NCBI GenBank assembly: GCA_017303655.1
Contig: JAFLCE010000001.1
Location: forward strand, 124,001-188,000
Direction: 5' to 3'
DNA from: Anaerolineae bacterium
GTDB taxonomy: Bacteria > Chloroflexota > Anaerolineae > Anaerolineales > Villigracilaceae
DNA: 64,000 nucleotides
The notes beneath the pieces were generated by a model. The model made no database searches, was not told the origin of the DNA, and saw nothing but the letters and a program-made list of their open reading frames with translations. Positions 33,263 through 42,393 of the stretch are shown in pieces (the stretch's first letter is position 1; each line of letters begins with the position of its first letter). Position numbers and translations under genes: made by a program.

Positions 33263-34434
33263 GAGCGGGATTCTCGTAAAACTTTCTTCGGCATCATCGA
33301 GCCGAATGGATGTGCGCGGCGATACTCACACAGCGGACATACCTTCACGCCGTCACGCGCTGCCATTAATGACTTGCAGCGTTCACACCGGACCAGTGAA
33401 CCTGATTCCACGACCTGAGCTTCTTTCGCGCCGAAAACTTCTTCGAAGGTCGGCACATGGTTCAACGTGATCGCGTCCGCCTGGCAGACATGCTCGCAAA
33501 GATTACAGCCGATGCAGTTCTGCGCCGAGAATGTCAGGCGGTAGGTCATCGCTTCGTCGTTCTTTTCGAAGCGCAGCGCCTCGGTGGGGCAGGCTCGTCC
33601 ACATGTGCCGCAGGCAGTGCAGGCTTGTGAGATGGTGAGCGTGGCGAAGTTAAATTCATTCAAGCTGGCACTCGAAGCTAATTCAGGTAAGTGTGAAACC
33701 GCAGAAAGTAATCTCAATCTGTCGCGGCCCGGCTGGCGTTTGGATGCGGTCACACCGTTCTCCATTGCGCGCGCTAACGCCACTTGACCCTGCTTCGCCA
33801 TCATGCGGAACAGGTCGCGGCGCGAAAGCGGCGGATTCTTCGCGCCCCATAGCGGACGTTCCACAGGTGTTTCGATCTCGTCTACGCAGGTGATGGAGAT
33901 GTCTTTTTCACTTGCCGATAAAAAGCGCGTCGCTTTTTCGGTTTGCAGATGAAGCTGCGAGTGAAGCGAATGCCACTTACAGTCAGAGCAACTGTCAGCG
34001 CGGAGGGTGAGGCGTTTTATTCCTAATGCAGAGAGTGCCAGCAAAGCGCCAGTCCCCAAGCCCGCGAGGCATCCGTGAATTTGAATCCCGATGGATTCTG
34101 AACCGACGCCGCTTTCGGGGTGGGGGTGAAGTCCGCAGAGAAGTTCAACGGTTTGATCTTCGATGTACGTAGCAGAGGTCAACAGATCAGCGACATCGTC
34201 ATCCGCGTGAAATGCGCCGACTGGACAGACAGGCAAACACGCGAGGCAGGATTCGCATTTTTCCGAGTCAAGTGACGGCGGATTGCCGATGACGATGGCT
34301 TGAACGGGACAGATCTCAAAACACGCCGCGCAATCCGAGTGCTGGTCCTGCGCGTGCAGGCAGCGTTTCGGATCCAAAGTGATCTGGGAACGGTCGATGG
34401 AAGCGAACCGTTCGGCGGCGTTCAATAAACTCAC
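33259..34434 (-). CDS. Multi-[4Fe-4S] ferredoxin-type protein with C-terminal zinc ribbon
   Basis: A 391-residue cytoplasmic protein (no signal) with four ferredoxin-like cysteine groups. The N-terminal pair lies around CAACFEICPV (about 35) and CESCLACLPVCPV (about 61). The C-terminal pair is CTACGTCGRACP (about 278) and CIGCNLCEHVCQ (about 308). The C terminus adds CERCK...CPLC (about 356-375), a zinc-ribbon or rubredoxin-like site. The middle segment contains CSDCKWH. It overlaps both the TorD-type gene and the radical SAM gene by four bases. It probably feeds electrons to the radical SAM enzyme or to maturation chemistry. Confidence 0.82.
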   Translation of the reverse strand: MSLLNAAERFASIDRSQITLDPKRCLHAQDQHSDCAACFEICPVQAIVIGNPPSLDSEKCESCLACLPVCPVGAFHADDDVADLLTSATYIEDQTVELLCGLHPHPESGVGSESIGIQIHGCLAGLGTGALLALSALGIKRLTLRADSCSDCKWHSLHSQLHLQTEKATRFLSASEKDISITCVDEIETPVERPLWGAKNPPLSRRDLFRMMAKQGQVALARAMENGVTASKRQPGRDRLRLLSAVSHLPELASSASLNEFNFATLTISQACTACGTCGRACPTEALRFEKNDEAMTYRLTFSAQNCIGCNLCEHVCQADAITLNHVPTFEEVFGAKEAQVVESGSLVRCERCKSLMAARDGVKVCPLCEYRRAHPFGSMMPKKVLRESRS

Positions 34435-35129
34435 AGCGTGACCTCTTTTGGCATTTTGATCTCAAGCGTTTCGGCAATGGCGAGCAATGCGCCGTGCGTG
34501 AGATGCGCGATACCGCGGTAGAAATCGGTGGCGGCATGCTGCTTGACGAGCTTTGCCCAAACCGGTCCCCAGCGCAGAAGATGCTCGGAGAGAAATTCGC
34601 GCTGGGCTTGCAGGATGTCGTTCAATTTGTTTTCGTCATTCAGTTCGATGGCTTGTAATGCCAGTGAAGCCAGATGCGCGATGAACAGCATTTCGAGTCC
34701 GATATGGTCATCGGGTTCCTTGTTGATGCGTTCCGCCTGCAAACCGAAACGCGCGTACCATTCGCGGACTTGCAGGGTCTGTTCCTGGAATATCAATTTT
34801 TTCTCGCTAAAGTAAACCGACTCCCACATGGGTGCGAGAACCTTGTTCAACCCAATGAACAAATGCAGGTTGTCATCTTGTAAAGCTTTGAATTGCGGCA
34901 CTTCCAACCCACCGCGGTTTTCATTTGCCCAGCGTTGCAGCAATTCGATCCCGTGCTGCATTTCCACCTGTTCAGCGCCGAAGGGAGCTTCGCTAAAAAT
35001 ATCTTCACGGATCAACGTTTCAAGCCAGGTCTTATCCAGATCGGCGTAAAGGAGCTTTCCCAGCAAACCGAACAATAGCGACTCCCCGAAGATGGTGGAA
35101 CTCAGATCATTTATAGTGTTTGCCTGCAT
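34431..35129 (-). CDS. TorD/DmsD-family molybdoenzyme chaperone
   Basis: A 232-residue all-helical protein similar in pattern to TorD/DmsD redox-enzyme maturation chaperones, which bind the apo-catalytic subunit and its Tat signal in the cytoplasm until the cofactor is inserted. Characteristic segments are FGLLGKLLYADLDKTWLETL near residue 20 and PDDHIGLEMLFIAHLASLA near residue 125. The ATG at 35129 has gaggaga upstream and lies inside the end of the WD40 gene (23-base overlap); longer in-frame starts are rejected. Its partner is most likely the enzyme encoded at 39693-42155. Confidence 0.82.
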   Translation of the reverse strand: MQANTINDLSSTIFGESLLFGLLGKLLYADLDKTWLETLIREDIFSEAPFGAEQVEMQHGIELLQRWANENRGGLEVPQFKALQDDNLHLFIGLNKVLAPMWESVYFSEKKLIFQEQTLQVREWYARFGLQAERINKEPDDHIGLEMLFIAHLASLALQAIELNDENKLNDILQAQREFLSEHLLRWGPVWAKLVKQHAATDFYRGIAHLTHGALLAIAETLEIKMPKEVTL

Positions 35130-38094
35130 TTGATTTCTCCTCATCGGGTGATGGTTTCTTTCTAGATAAGAATAAACTGCGAAGGGCGATAACGGATAGG
35201 GTTGCAAGTGAGAGAATATAGGTGATGAATGTAATAATCTGTAAAACTCCAATTCCTGCCTTTGCCAGCCATGATTGGATCTTCACGGCGAGCGTCGGCT
35301 CGATGGTTTCGGAAACTGGCGATTTCTCCAAAGCGGGATGTAATGCCATAACGATAGATGGTTCCAGCGGGATGGGACTTGCATTTTCCGTCAGCGAGAG
35401 CATCTCTCCGCCTCGCACTGTGACTTGGGGCTGGTCGGCGAGACCCGAAACTTGTGCCTCACCTTGATGGATGTACAGCCAGCCCATCCCTGCGGCGGGA
35501 TATTCCAAAGCGAAACTTCCACTTGTAATTTCGATATCCAGATTCGGCAGATGGATGGTCAGCGGTTCAGAGCCATTGTTGCTCTTGCCCCATAGCCAGC
35601 CGGATGACAGATCGAATTCCAGTTCGTCTACTGTGGTGAGCGTTTCAGCTGGCAAAACGACTTGTCCATCATTCCACGCGATGAATTGCGTCTCAGGGCG
35701 GGGTACGAGTTGAAAATTCAAAGCCGAGTCTGTATCAGATATACCTTTTGGCAGGGCGTAAAATCCTGGCGCAGACGCGGTGATGAAATCGGCTTCAGGC
35801 AGATTTGGAATTAGAAACTCGCTCGAGGAAGGATCAGACGCTTGGAAGATGTCTCGGTTACCAATATTGATCCATGCGAATGGCAGGAAATTTCCATCTT
35901 CCGATGCGATGGAGCCAGTCAACGGTTTCGCGGCAGTGGGGGAAATCACTACTTGCGTATTTGGCGATGTGAATAGATCGATTTCCTGTGAAGGAGCGAA
36001 AAGATCTTGTTCCGCCAGTGCAAAGACATCTGCTGTGAGTACATATTGCCCGACAGGAATATCTTCGAATGTAAATGAATTTTGAGGAGTAGGCGTGATC
36101 TGGTAAACGGGACCTGCCGGTAATTGAATTGCCCAAAGGTTCGTTGAATTCCCTGCAGAGAGGCTGCCATTGATACGACCCTTCATAGCTTGCGCTTTCA
36201 AAGTGACCGGTGTCTCTTCTGCATTGGGAGCCAGTTTCACAGTTACGGCTTCCGGGCTGACGTACAGTATTCCGTTAACAATCTGAGGTGGGATTGTCAG
36301 GCCGTAAGTTGTGGGTGACTGTGATAACTCTTCCAGCTCCAACTGCGCCAATCCATCTGCGCTGGTGGTTATGTTGCTGAATCGTTCACGCCATTGATAC
36401 AGAATGGTGGTGGCTTCAACGGAAAGACCGTTCAGTGGTTCATTCGTTTCAGCGTCGACGATCTGAATGGGAAGGGCAGCGCTTCCGCTGGCATCGACAC
36501 GCGCCCAGCGCGAATCGATTGCGAATCGCCCATCGGGAGTACTGGCTGTGACGACAAAATTAACTGTCCCAGTTGGGATGCCCGCTTGTGCCAACGAGTC
36601 GTCGTGGCATTGTGTGCATTGCCGGGTGGCAGGTTTGGATGAATACGAAGGCGGTGAATTGGGATTGATGGCAACGTTGAACGTGAAATCGCCATTCGTG
36701 GTTGGGTTGGTTTCAAGCGAAGCGGTTATCTGCTCACCTGAGACGATATCAAGGCGGACATTGATCTCAGTGATGTTCTCTTTGTCTTTCGCGAACACCC
36801 TGCCGCTGATGATCTCAGGCGCAAGAGAATTACCCGTTGCATAGAATGTCTCGCCGTTCCCCGGTGATGCAAGCACAATGGCAACATCACTCTGATTGAC
36901 GGGCACGCCGGAGACATCATAGGTAGCGTTGTAGTGGATTGGCGTCTGCTCAGCCAAAGAGGAACGAGGGAATGCCGTACACCACGAAAGCCCAATGCCG
37001 CCCGCATGACAGGCTTCACAGCTCAAGTCAATGACGCGCGCCGGTTCGTTCTGTCCGCGGCGGTGGTGACATTGACGGCAATCCGAAGGGACATCGGGGA
37101 CTGCCTCGTCGGGATAAGCCGTCAGGTCTTCCAAATTCCACAGACGCAGAGTGTTGTCCCCGCCGCCAGATGCGAGTGTTTTTCCATCCGGCGAGTATGC
37201 CACGGCGTAGACAAAGTCTGTATGTCCTTGCAGGATCTTTATTTGGCTGCCATCGCTAACATTCCACAGCCGTACTGTTTGGTCCACTGAACCAGATGCG
37301 ATGGTCTGACCATCCGGCGAGAATGCGATGCCCAAGATGCTGGATTTGTGACCTTCCAACACTCGCATCAAACTGCCATCAGAGATATTCCAAAAACGGA
37401 TAGTTCTGTCGAACCCGCAAGAGGCGAGGATTTGTCCATCGGGCGAGAAGGCGAGACAGCGCGGCCAATCTTTGTGACCTGTGAGGGTATAAAGCAATTC
37501 TCCGTTCGAGACCTTCCACACGCGGACGGTGTTGTCTGAAAGCGCACCGGCGATCATTGTTCCATCCGGTGAAAGCGCAACTACTCGGACGCCAGTCAGA
37601 TTGTTCAAGACCAGCTTCAACTCATCACTGCCGGTTTGCCAAATGCGGATGGTGTCATTGTCCGCTGCAGCGGCGATGAGCGAACCGTCACGAGAGGTGG
37701 CGATGCTTCGCACCCAGCCATTTGGCGCATCCAGCGTTTTTAGCGATCTGGGGTTTGTGATGTTCCAGAATTTTACGGTGTTGTCGAACAGACCTGCCAC
37801 AAGTTGGTTGTTCTGCGGCAGAAAGAGCAGGCTGCGCGCCCAGACGTCGGTTTGAATAAATTCAGGTTCAGATAATTGCTGAGTATCAAAAAGATAAATG
37901 CCGGAGGTACCGCCGACCGCAAGATGATCTCCATCTGGCGAGAACGCGAGGGCGTGCGCTCGTTCGTATCCGCTGGGAGAAAGTTCAAAGACCCGTACCA
38001 GTTCCCCAGTCCGGGCGGATGCGCGATTGAACGTCACCATAATCATTACAGCGAACAATGTCGGTATAAAGAGGATATTGATTCGCAGTTTCAT
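35107..38094 (-). CDS. WD40 propeller fused to multihaem and FecR-like/carboxypeptidase-regulatory-type domains, membrane-anchored
   Basis: A 995-residue exported protein. It has an N-terminal signal/anchor (about 5-27), then exactly seven WD40 repeats (about 40-330, for example AFSPDGQTIASGSVDQTVRL). Three haem-binding CxxCH motifs follow: CRQCH near 337, CEACH near 358 and CTQCH near 492. Several beta-sandwich, carboxypeptidase-regulatory-like segments lie at about 520-790. A FecR-like stretch (YIHQGEAQVSGLADQPQVTV) is near 880, and a C-terminal transmembrane helix (about 945-970) with a lysine-rich tail. It probably sits on the outer face of the membrane as an electron-transfer scaffold for the molybdoenzyme. 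I know no characterised protein with this layout. Confidence 0.85.
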   Translation of the reverse strand: MKLRINILFIPTLFAVMIMVTFNRASARTGELVRVFELSPSGYERAHALAFSPDGDHLAVGGTSGIYLFDTQQLSEPEFIQTDVWARSLLFLPQNNQLVAGLFDNTVKFWNITNPRSLKTLDAPNGWVRSIATSRDGSLIAAAADNDTIRIWQTGSDELKLVLNNLTGVRVVALSPDGTMIAGALSDNTVRVWKVSNGELLYTLTGHKDWPRCLAFSPDGQILASCGFDRTIRFWNISDGSLMRVLEGHKSSILGIAFSPDGQTIASGSVDQTVRLWNVSDGSQIKILQGHTDFVYAVAYSPDGKTLASGGGDNTLRLWNLEDLTAYPDEAVPDVPSDCRQCHHRRGQNEPARVIDLSCEACHAGGIGLSWCTAFPRSSLAEQTPIHYNATYDVSGVPVNQSDVAIVLASPGNGETFYATGNSLAPEIISGRVFAKDKENITEINVRLDIVSGEQITASLETNPTTNGDFTFNVAINPNSPPSYSSKPATRQCTQCHDDSLAQAGIPTGTVNFVVTASTPDGRFAIDSRWARVDASGSAALPIQIVDAETNEPLNGLSVEATTILYQWRERFSNITTSADGLAQLELEELSQSPTTYGLTIPPQIVNGILYVSPEAVTVKLAPNAEETPVTLKAQAMKGRINGSLSAGNSTNLWAIQLPAGPVYQITPTPQNSFTFEDIPVGQYVLTADVFALAEQDLFAPSQEIDLFTSPNTQVVISPTAAKPLTGSIASEDGNFLPFAWINIGNRDIFQASDPSSSEFLIPNLPEADFITASAPGFYALPKGISDTDSALNFQLVPRPETQFIAWNDGQVVLPAETLTTVDELEFDLSSGWLWGKSNNGSEPLTIHLPNLDIEITSGSFALEYPAAGMGWLYIHQGEAQVSGLADQPQVTVRGGEMLSLTENASPIPLEPSIVMALHPALEKSPVSETIEPTLAVKIQSWLAKAGIGVLQIITFITYILSLATLSVIALRSLFLSRKKPSPDEEKSNAGKHYK

Positions 38095-38109
38095 TTACCT
38101 CCAACAAAT

Positions 38110-38135
38110 CGGGGGTGAGCCAGTGCCCACCCCCG
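38110..38135 (-). promoter_or_regulatory. Intercistronic GC-rich hairpin
   Basis: A perfect 8-bp stem (38110-38117 with 38128-38135) and 10-base loop between the NrfD-type anchor gene and the WD40 gene. No T-run follows on the minus strand, so it is more likely an mRNA-stability or attenuation element than a full terminator. Confidence 0.5.
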
Positions 38136-38158
38136 ATAATTGAACTGCTTATGCCGGG

Positions 38159-39058
38159 TTAGATTCCGATGCGGTAGTGCGTGGCATAGAAGATGAAACG
38201 TCCCAGCACTTCGCCGACCAGCACGAGTGCGAAGGCGCCATAGGCAAGCGTGGCAAGTGTTTTCTCTTTGTCAGCGACGGAGGCATTGCGATAGAGATAC
38301 GTCGCCATTACACCCGCTCCGACGAACAGAAGGAGCAGGCGGAAGAAGAACACAACACCGTAGGAGCCGACCATCATGTTCAGAGATTGCAGCGCCGCAC
38401 CGCCCTGTGAGGCGAGGTACGCGAGGTAGATCGGCAGGATGATGAACTCGATGCCGAGCAGGACGGTGGCACTGATGGCGAGTCCTTGCAGGGCGGTATT
38501 GACGACGATCGCCTCTTCTTTTTTGAGTCCAGCATGCCCGGCGACCAGTCCGGCTGCCATGCCGAGTGCGCCGATCAACAGACTACCGGCAATGAACGTC
38601 AGCGGTGTGGCGAGTGTGTTCCAGGCAGGCTGGGTGGCGATCATGTAGACCATGCCCATGGCATAGATGTAAATCGCGGCGATCACAGCGGTGATCCAGC
38701 CAATGACCACACGGAGGCTTTCGCCGCCGACTTTACGCCATTGCAGGAAGGTGTAGATCGCGGCAAAGACCACGAACGTCACAGCGAGGACCACTTCACG
38801 GCTCAGCCATGAGGAGTCGATGTTCGGCACAGCGCGGACGATGTGTAGTGGGCTGCCAAGGTGGAAGAGGGAGGCGAGCAGCGCCAGTGCCATGATGGGA
38901 ACCACCAGGAAGAGCGGCAGCTTCGTCAGACGGTCTGCAAGTTCACCACCGACTTTCGCGGCGATGAATGTGCGCACGATCATCAGGACGATCATCAAAC
39001 CGGCTGCGGTCTGTCCGAGGATTGTGAAGGCTAGCAAAGCCCATTCTCGAGTATCCAT
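38159..39058 (-). CDS. DmsC/NrfD-type membrane anchor subunit
   Basis: A 299-residue integral membrane protein with about eight helices, starting MDTREWALLAFTILGQTAAG, the N-terminal pattern of DmsC-family anchors. HLGSPLHIVRAVPNIDSSWL near residue 66 is the conserved quinol-site region. It binds the Fe-S and catalytic subunits to the membrane and oxidises menaquinol. Its start is one base from the Fe-S subunit stop. The paralogue at 43878-44798 shares the same N terminus and the closing RFLFYATHxRxG. Confidence 0.88.
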   Translation of the reverse strand: MDTREWALLAFTILGQTAAGLMIVLMIVRTFIAAKVGGELADRLTKLPLFLVVPIMALALLASLFHLGSPLHIVRAVPNIDSSWLSREVVLAVTFVVFAAIYTFLQWRKVGGESLRVVIGWITAVIAAIYIYAMGMVYMIATQPAWNTLATPLTFIAGSLLIGALGMAAGLVAGHAGLKKEEAIVVNTALQGLAISATVLLGIEFIILPIYLAYLASQGGAALQSLNMMVGSYGVVFFFRLLLLFVGAGVMATYLYRNASVADKEKTLATLAYGAFALVLVGEVLGRFIFYATHYRIGI

Positions 39059-39059
39059 T

Positions 39060-39680
39060 TTAGAGTTCCTCCAGGTTCATCAAGTGACCATTTCCAGTGC
39101 CGGACGACTTGGTGACCTTGTTTGGTGTGTAGACCACGGCGGGTCTGGTGATGCTGGAGTCTGGCAGTGGAGCGGGGTCTGCAAACGTACCGTGCTTTGC
39201 CTGAAGTTCTTCCAGTTCACCAAAGTCCATGGCGCGGTAGGGGCACGATTCCACGCAAGCGGGGCGTTCGCCCTTGTCCACGAGGTCATGGCACATATCG
39301 CATTTGGTCATCACGTTCAGTTCTTCATTGAACTGCGGCGCGCCGTACGGGCAAGCCCATGAGCAGTAGCGGCAGCCAATGCACATGTCGGCGTTGATCA
39401 ACACGATGCCGTCATCGCGCTTGGAGATCGCGCTGGTCGGGCAGACGTCCATGCAGATCGGTTTTTCACAGTGCATACAAGCGGACGAAACGGAGTAGGC
39501 GTACACATTACTGGGGATCATTTGCCCATTCTGGTTGATCCACTCGCCACCTTCGTATTGGAAGACACGGCGCCAACGGACACCGATGGGAAGGCTGCTC
39601 TTGTCCTTGCAGGCGATCTGACAGGCTTTGCAGCCGGAACATTTATTCAAATCTACGTAAAAAGCAAGTTGTTTAGCCAT
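39060..39680 (-). CDS. DmsB-type [4Fe-4S] electron-transfer subunit
   Basis: A 206-residue ferredoxin-like subunit with four cysteine clusters: CSGCKACQIACKD near residue 14, CMHCEKPICMDVCP near residue 69, CIGCRYCSWACPYG near residue 100 and CDMCHD...CVESCPY near residue 128. This is the classical DmsB/PsrB arrangement of four [4Fe-4S] clusters. It transfers electrons from the anchor to the molybdenum site. It has no signal peptide and is exported as a complex with the Tat-tagged catalytic subunit. It sits between the catalytic and anchor genes with short gaps. Confidence 0.92.
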   Translation of the reverse strand: MAKQLAFYVDLNKCSGCKACQIACKDKSSLPIGVRWRRVFQYEGGEWINQNGQMIPSNVYAYSVSSACMHCEKPICMDVCPTSAISKRDDGIVLINADMCIGCRYCSWACPYGAPQFNEELNVMTKCDMCHDLVDKGERPACVESCPYRAMDFGELEELQAKHGTFADPAPLPDSSITRPAVVYTPNKVTKSSGTGNGHLMNLEEL

Positions 39681-39692
39681 GGTTCATTCTCC

Positions 39693-42155
39693 TTATAACT
39701 TCTCGACCTGAACCAGGTTGGTGTGTGCCGTGAATCCCTTAGCCATCGGGGTGGGGCGATAGTTTGTCAGCGTGTTGCCGCAGCCGCGAATGTCTACGCC
39801 ATCGGCGTTGGGTGTGAAGTGAGCACCCTGGGGCATGTTGGTCGTACCGGGGCGGACACGATTGGTTACATACGCCGGGATATGAACGGTACCGCGGTCG
39901 TTATAGACCTTGACCATATCACCATTCTTGATGCCGCGTTCTTCCGCGTCCAGTGCATTGATCCATAGGCATTGCGGATGCGCCTCGCGCAGGATGTCGA
40001 CGTTTTCGAAGGTCGAATGTGAACGTGCAATAAAGTGCGTGGTCATCATCTGCAGCGGATATTTTTCGCGCAGCGGGTCACTCACACCTTCCCATTCGGG
40101 GATGTAGGACGGGATCGGAGGAATTTCCTCATTCTTCAAGTTTGCCAGCACGGGGGAGTAAATCTCGATCTTGCCCGTGGCTGTGCCGAGAGGATTCGCC
40201 ACAGGATCCGCCCGGAACGCTTCGAACGCTACGAACGGTTTGCCACCCGGAAGCTTGAAGAAACCTTTTTCCTTGAATTCTTCGAGGGACGGGAAGTCCG
40301 GGACGCTCGCTTGAGCACCAGCCACCATATCCCGCAACCAATCGTCACGGGTAATGTGACCATCGCGGAATTCTTCGCCGAACCCAAGCCGGTCAGCGAG
40401 CTGCTCGGCGATCCAGACATCGTCCTTGGCTTCGAACATCGGCTCGATGACTTTGTGATTGAAGAGCGCCCAGGCGTGATTGCCCTTGATGCCATGACCT
40501 TCACCGGTGATGATGTTATCAACTTCGAAACCGGTCGTACCGGGCAGGATAATGTCCGAGTACAAGGTGCTGGGGGTGTTACCTACTTCGACGGTGACGA
40601 TCATTTCCAGTTTTGAGTCATCCTCAAGCATTTTGCGGGTGTAGTTGACATCTGCGTGCTGGTTGATGATGCAGTTGCCGCCATGATTCCACATGAACTT
40701 CATGTTGGATTTCAAGCGGAGGTCTTTGTTCGCCTGCTCGGTGGTTGTGTCGCCAGCGTTGGCGCTCCAGCCGGTGCTCGCGCCGCGGATGTAATCCTTC
40801 TCAACCGTCATCTCAGTGCCGCGTGTGACGAAATCGGGCCACATGAAGCACGGGATGGAGACCTGTACAGGGTTGGGAGGAACCGGGATGCCGCCCATTG
40901 GGCAGTATCCACCGCCGGGGAGTTGTCCCGTATTGCCGCCTTTGATGCCGAAGTTGCCGGTCATGGCAGCGAGGATGGGAACTGCGCGGACGAATTGTTC
41001 GCCGTAGGCGCGTCTCTGCGGACCCCAGCACTGAATGATCGCACAGGGTTTTACGGACGCGATCTCACGTGCCAGATTCGCGATGCGTTCTGCGGAAATG
41101 CCGGTGATGGCTGCAGCCCATTCGGGAGTCTTCTCAACTTTGTCGTAACCCTTGCCCATCAGGTATGCCATGTAGGACGAATTGCGTGGCGCGCCTTCGG
41201 GCAGGGTGCTCTCGTCGAAACCGGTGGTGTGGGTCGCCATGAATTCCTTATCGTACAGGTTTTCTTTGACCATCACATACGCCATGGCGGCGATCAGAGC
41301 CACATCGGTTCCCGGATTGATTGGAACCCATTCACCCTGAGTTGCAGCAACAGTATCTGTCAGGATGGGATCAACGACGATGAACTTTGTGCCGTTTTGC
41401 GCGGCTCTCATATACCAATACCCGCCGTTATCGCCGCCGGAGCGGGTGACGAGCGAGTTATCGCCGAGCAACAAAACAAGCTTGGAATTGACCACATCAT
41501 CAGCGGAGTTTCCAGCGTAACCGCCGGTGATGTACGGCATGGCAACGCCGTAAGCGGCTTCGCTATAGGTTCCGTAATAGCCGACATACCCGCCGAACAT
41601 GCTCAACATTCTTTGAATGATCGAAGAGCCGTCAGGACCAGTCCAGGTGACGCCCCATGCATAATTGAAATAGAACGCTTCGTTTCCGTACGTTTCCTTA
41701 ATGCGCTTCATTTCATTGGCGATGGTATCCAACGCTTCTTCCCAAGTGATGCGCTCGAATTTGCCTTCACCGCGTTTGCCGACTCTCTTCATCGGGTATT
41801 TCAAGCGGTCAGGAGCATACACGCGCCTGATCTGGGAGCGTCCACGCACGCAAGGGATGGCGCGTGGGACTTCAGGAGTTTCATCCTCAATAGGTGTAGG
41901 ATCAGGGACAATGCGCAGGAGTGTGCCGTCTTTCACCTTGGTAGCCAGAATACAACGACCGCCGCAGTTGTGATAGCACCCTACTGTGAGAGTTTGTTCC
42001 TCACCTGCCGCAGCAGCACCTTCGATCGCCTTAAGACCGTAATCGACGCCGCCTGCAAGAGCTGCGGTCCCGCCGATCGCGGCGCTCCACTTAAGGAAAC
42101 TGCGCCGAGTCATCACGGTGTCATTGAGTGCCTTGGTGAGGAAATTATTTTGGGT
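39693..42155 (-). CDS. DMSO-reductase-family molybdopterin oxidoreductase, catalytic subunit (DmsA-like)
   Basis: An 820-residue Mo/W-bis-MGD enzyme. The Tat signal is TRRSFLKWSAAIG near residue 16. The [4Fe-4S] motif is CYHNCGGRC near residue 60, closed by IPCVRG near residue 100. GDNSLVTRSGGDNGGYWY near residue 235 has a Ser in the position that ligates Mo in DmsA. The C-terminal dinucleotide-binding domain includes THFIARSHSTFENVDIL. The ATG at 42155 has ggaggaaag upstream; longer starts add residues unlike a Tat signal. It reduces (or oxidises) an N-, S- or other oxide-type substrate outside the membrane. The substrate cannot be read from sequence. Confidence 0.92.
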   Translation of the reverse strand, partial: TQNNFLTKALNDTVMTRRSFLKWSAAIGGTAALAGGVDYGLKAIEGAAAAGEEQTLTVGCYHNCGGRCILATKVKDGTLLRIVPDPTPIEDETPEVPRAIPCVRGRSQIRRVYAPDRLKYPMKRVGKRGEGKFERITWEEALDTIANEMKRIKETYGNEAFYFNYAWGVTWTGPDGSSIIQRMLSMFGGYVGYYGTYSEAAYGVAMPYITGGYAGNSADDVVNSKLVLLLGDNSLVTRSGGDNGGYWYMRAAQNGTKFIVVDPILTDTVAATQGEWVPINPGTDVALIAAMAYVMVKENLYDKEFMATHTTGFDESTLPEGAPRNSSYMAYLMGKGYDKVEKTPEWAAAITGISAERIANLAREIASVKPCAIIQCWGPQRRAYGEQFVRAVPILAAMTGNFGIKGGNTGQLPGGGYCPMGGIPVPPNPVQVSIPCFMWPDFVTRGTEMTVEKDYIRGASTGWSANAGDTTTEQANKDLRLKSNMKFMWNHGGNCIINQHADVNYTRKMLEDDSKLEMIVTVEVGNTPSTLYSDIILPGTTGFEVDNIITGEGHGIKGNHAWALFNHKVIEPMFEAKDDVWIAEQLADRLGFGEEFRDGHITRDDWLRDMVAGAQASVPDFPSLEEFKEKGFFKLPGGKPFVAFEAFRADPVANPLGTATGKIEIYSPVLANLKNEEIPPIPSYIPEWEGVSDPLREKYPLQMMTTHFIARSHSTFENVDILREAHPQCLWINALDAEERGIKNGDMVKVYNDRGTVHIPAYVTNRVRPGTTNMPQGAHFTPNADGVDIRGCGNTLTNYRPTPMAKGFTAHTNLVQVEKL

Positions 42156-42207
42156 CATGCTTTCCTCCATTAATGGTTGGAAGTTCGATATGGTTTGGAA
42201 AAGTGAT

Positions 42208-42221
42208 ATGCCAAATGGCAT
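42208..42221. promoter_or_regulatory. Inverted repeat upstream of the molybdoenzyme operon
   Basis: A 14-base palindrome (6-bp arms ATGCCA/TGGCAT, 2-base centre), 53-66 bases upstream of the catalytic-subunit start. Its place in the promoter region suggests an operator. Confidence 0.35.
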
Positions 42222-42366
42222 GGGACATGAAGCAGATTCGGTTCTCTTTGCAATAAGCACTCTCCTGATGGGGATTATGGCGACAAACGCCTAGTTTGAG
42301 TCATTTTTCACCATCAGAATATCATTCCAGTGCGCTGGTATCATCCCACCTTGGAGCACTCTTGAG

Positions 42367-42382
42367 TCACCCTTAAGGGTGA
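42367..42382. promoter_or_regulatory. 16-bp perfect palindrome, possible NarL-type 7-2-7 operator
   Basis: TCACCCT-TA-AGGGTGA is a perfect inverted repeat with 7-2-7 spacing, the arrangement of NarL-family sites. Each half matches the NarL heptamer consensus at five of seven positions. It lies between the multihaem gene stop and the molybdoenzyme start, and a NarL-family regulator is encoded next door. Confidence 0.4.
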
Positions 42383-42393
42383 TTAAACAAGCA

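Noticed and set aside
40656..42173. A 505-codon plus-strand open frame opposite the molybdoenzyme gene
   Set aside because: Antisense shadow of a well-supported DmsA-like gene; no start signal or domain.
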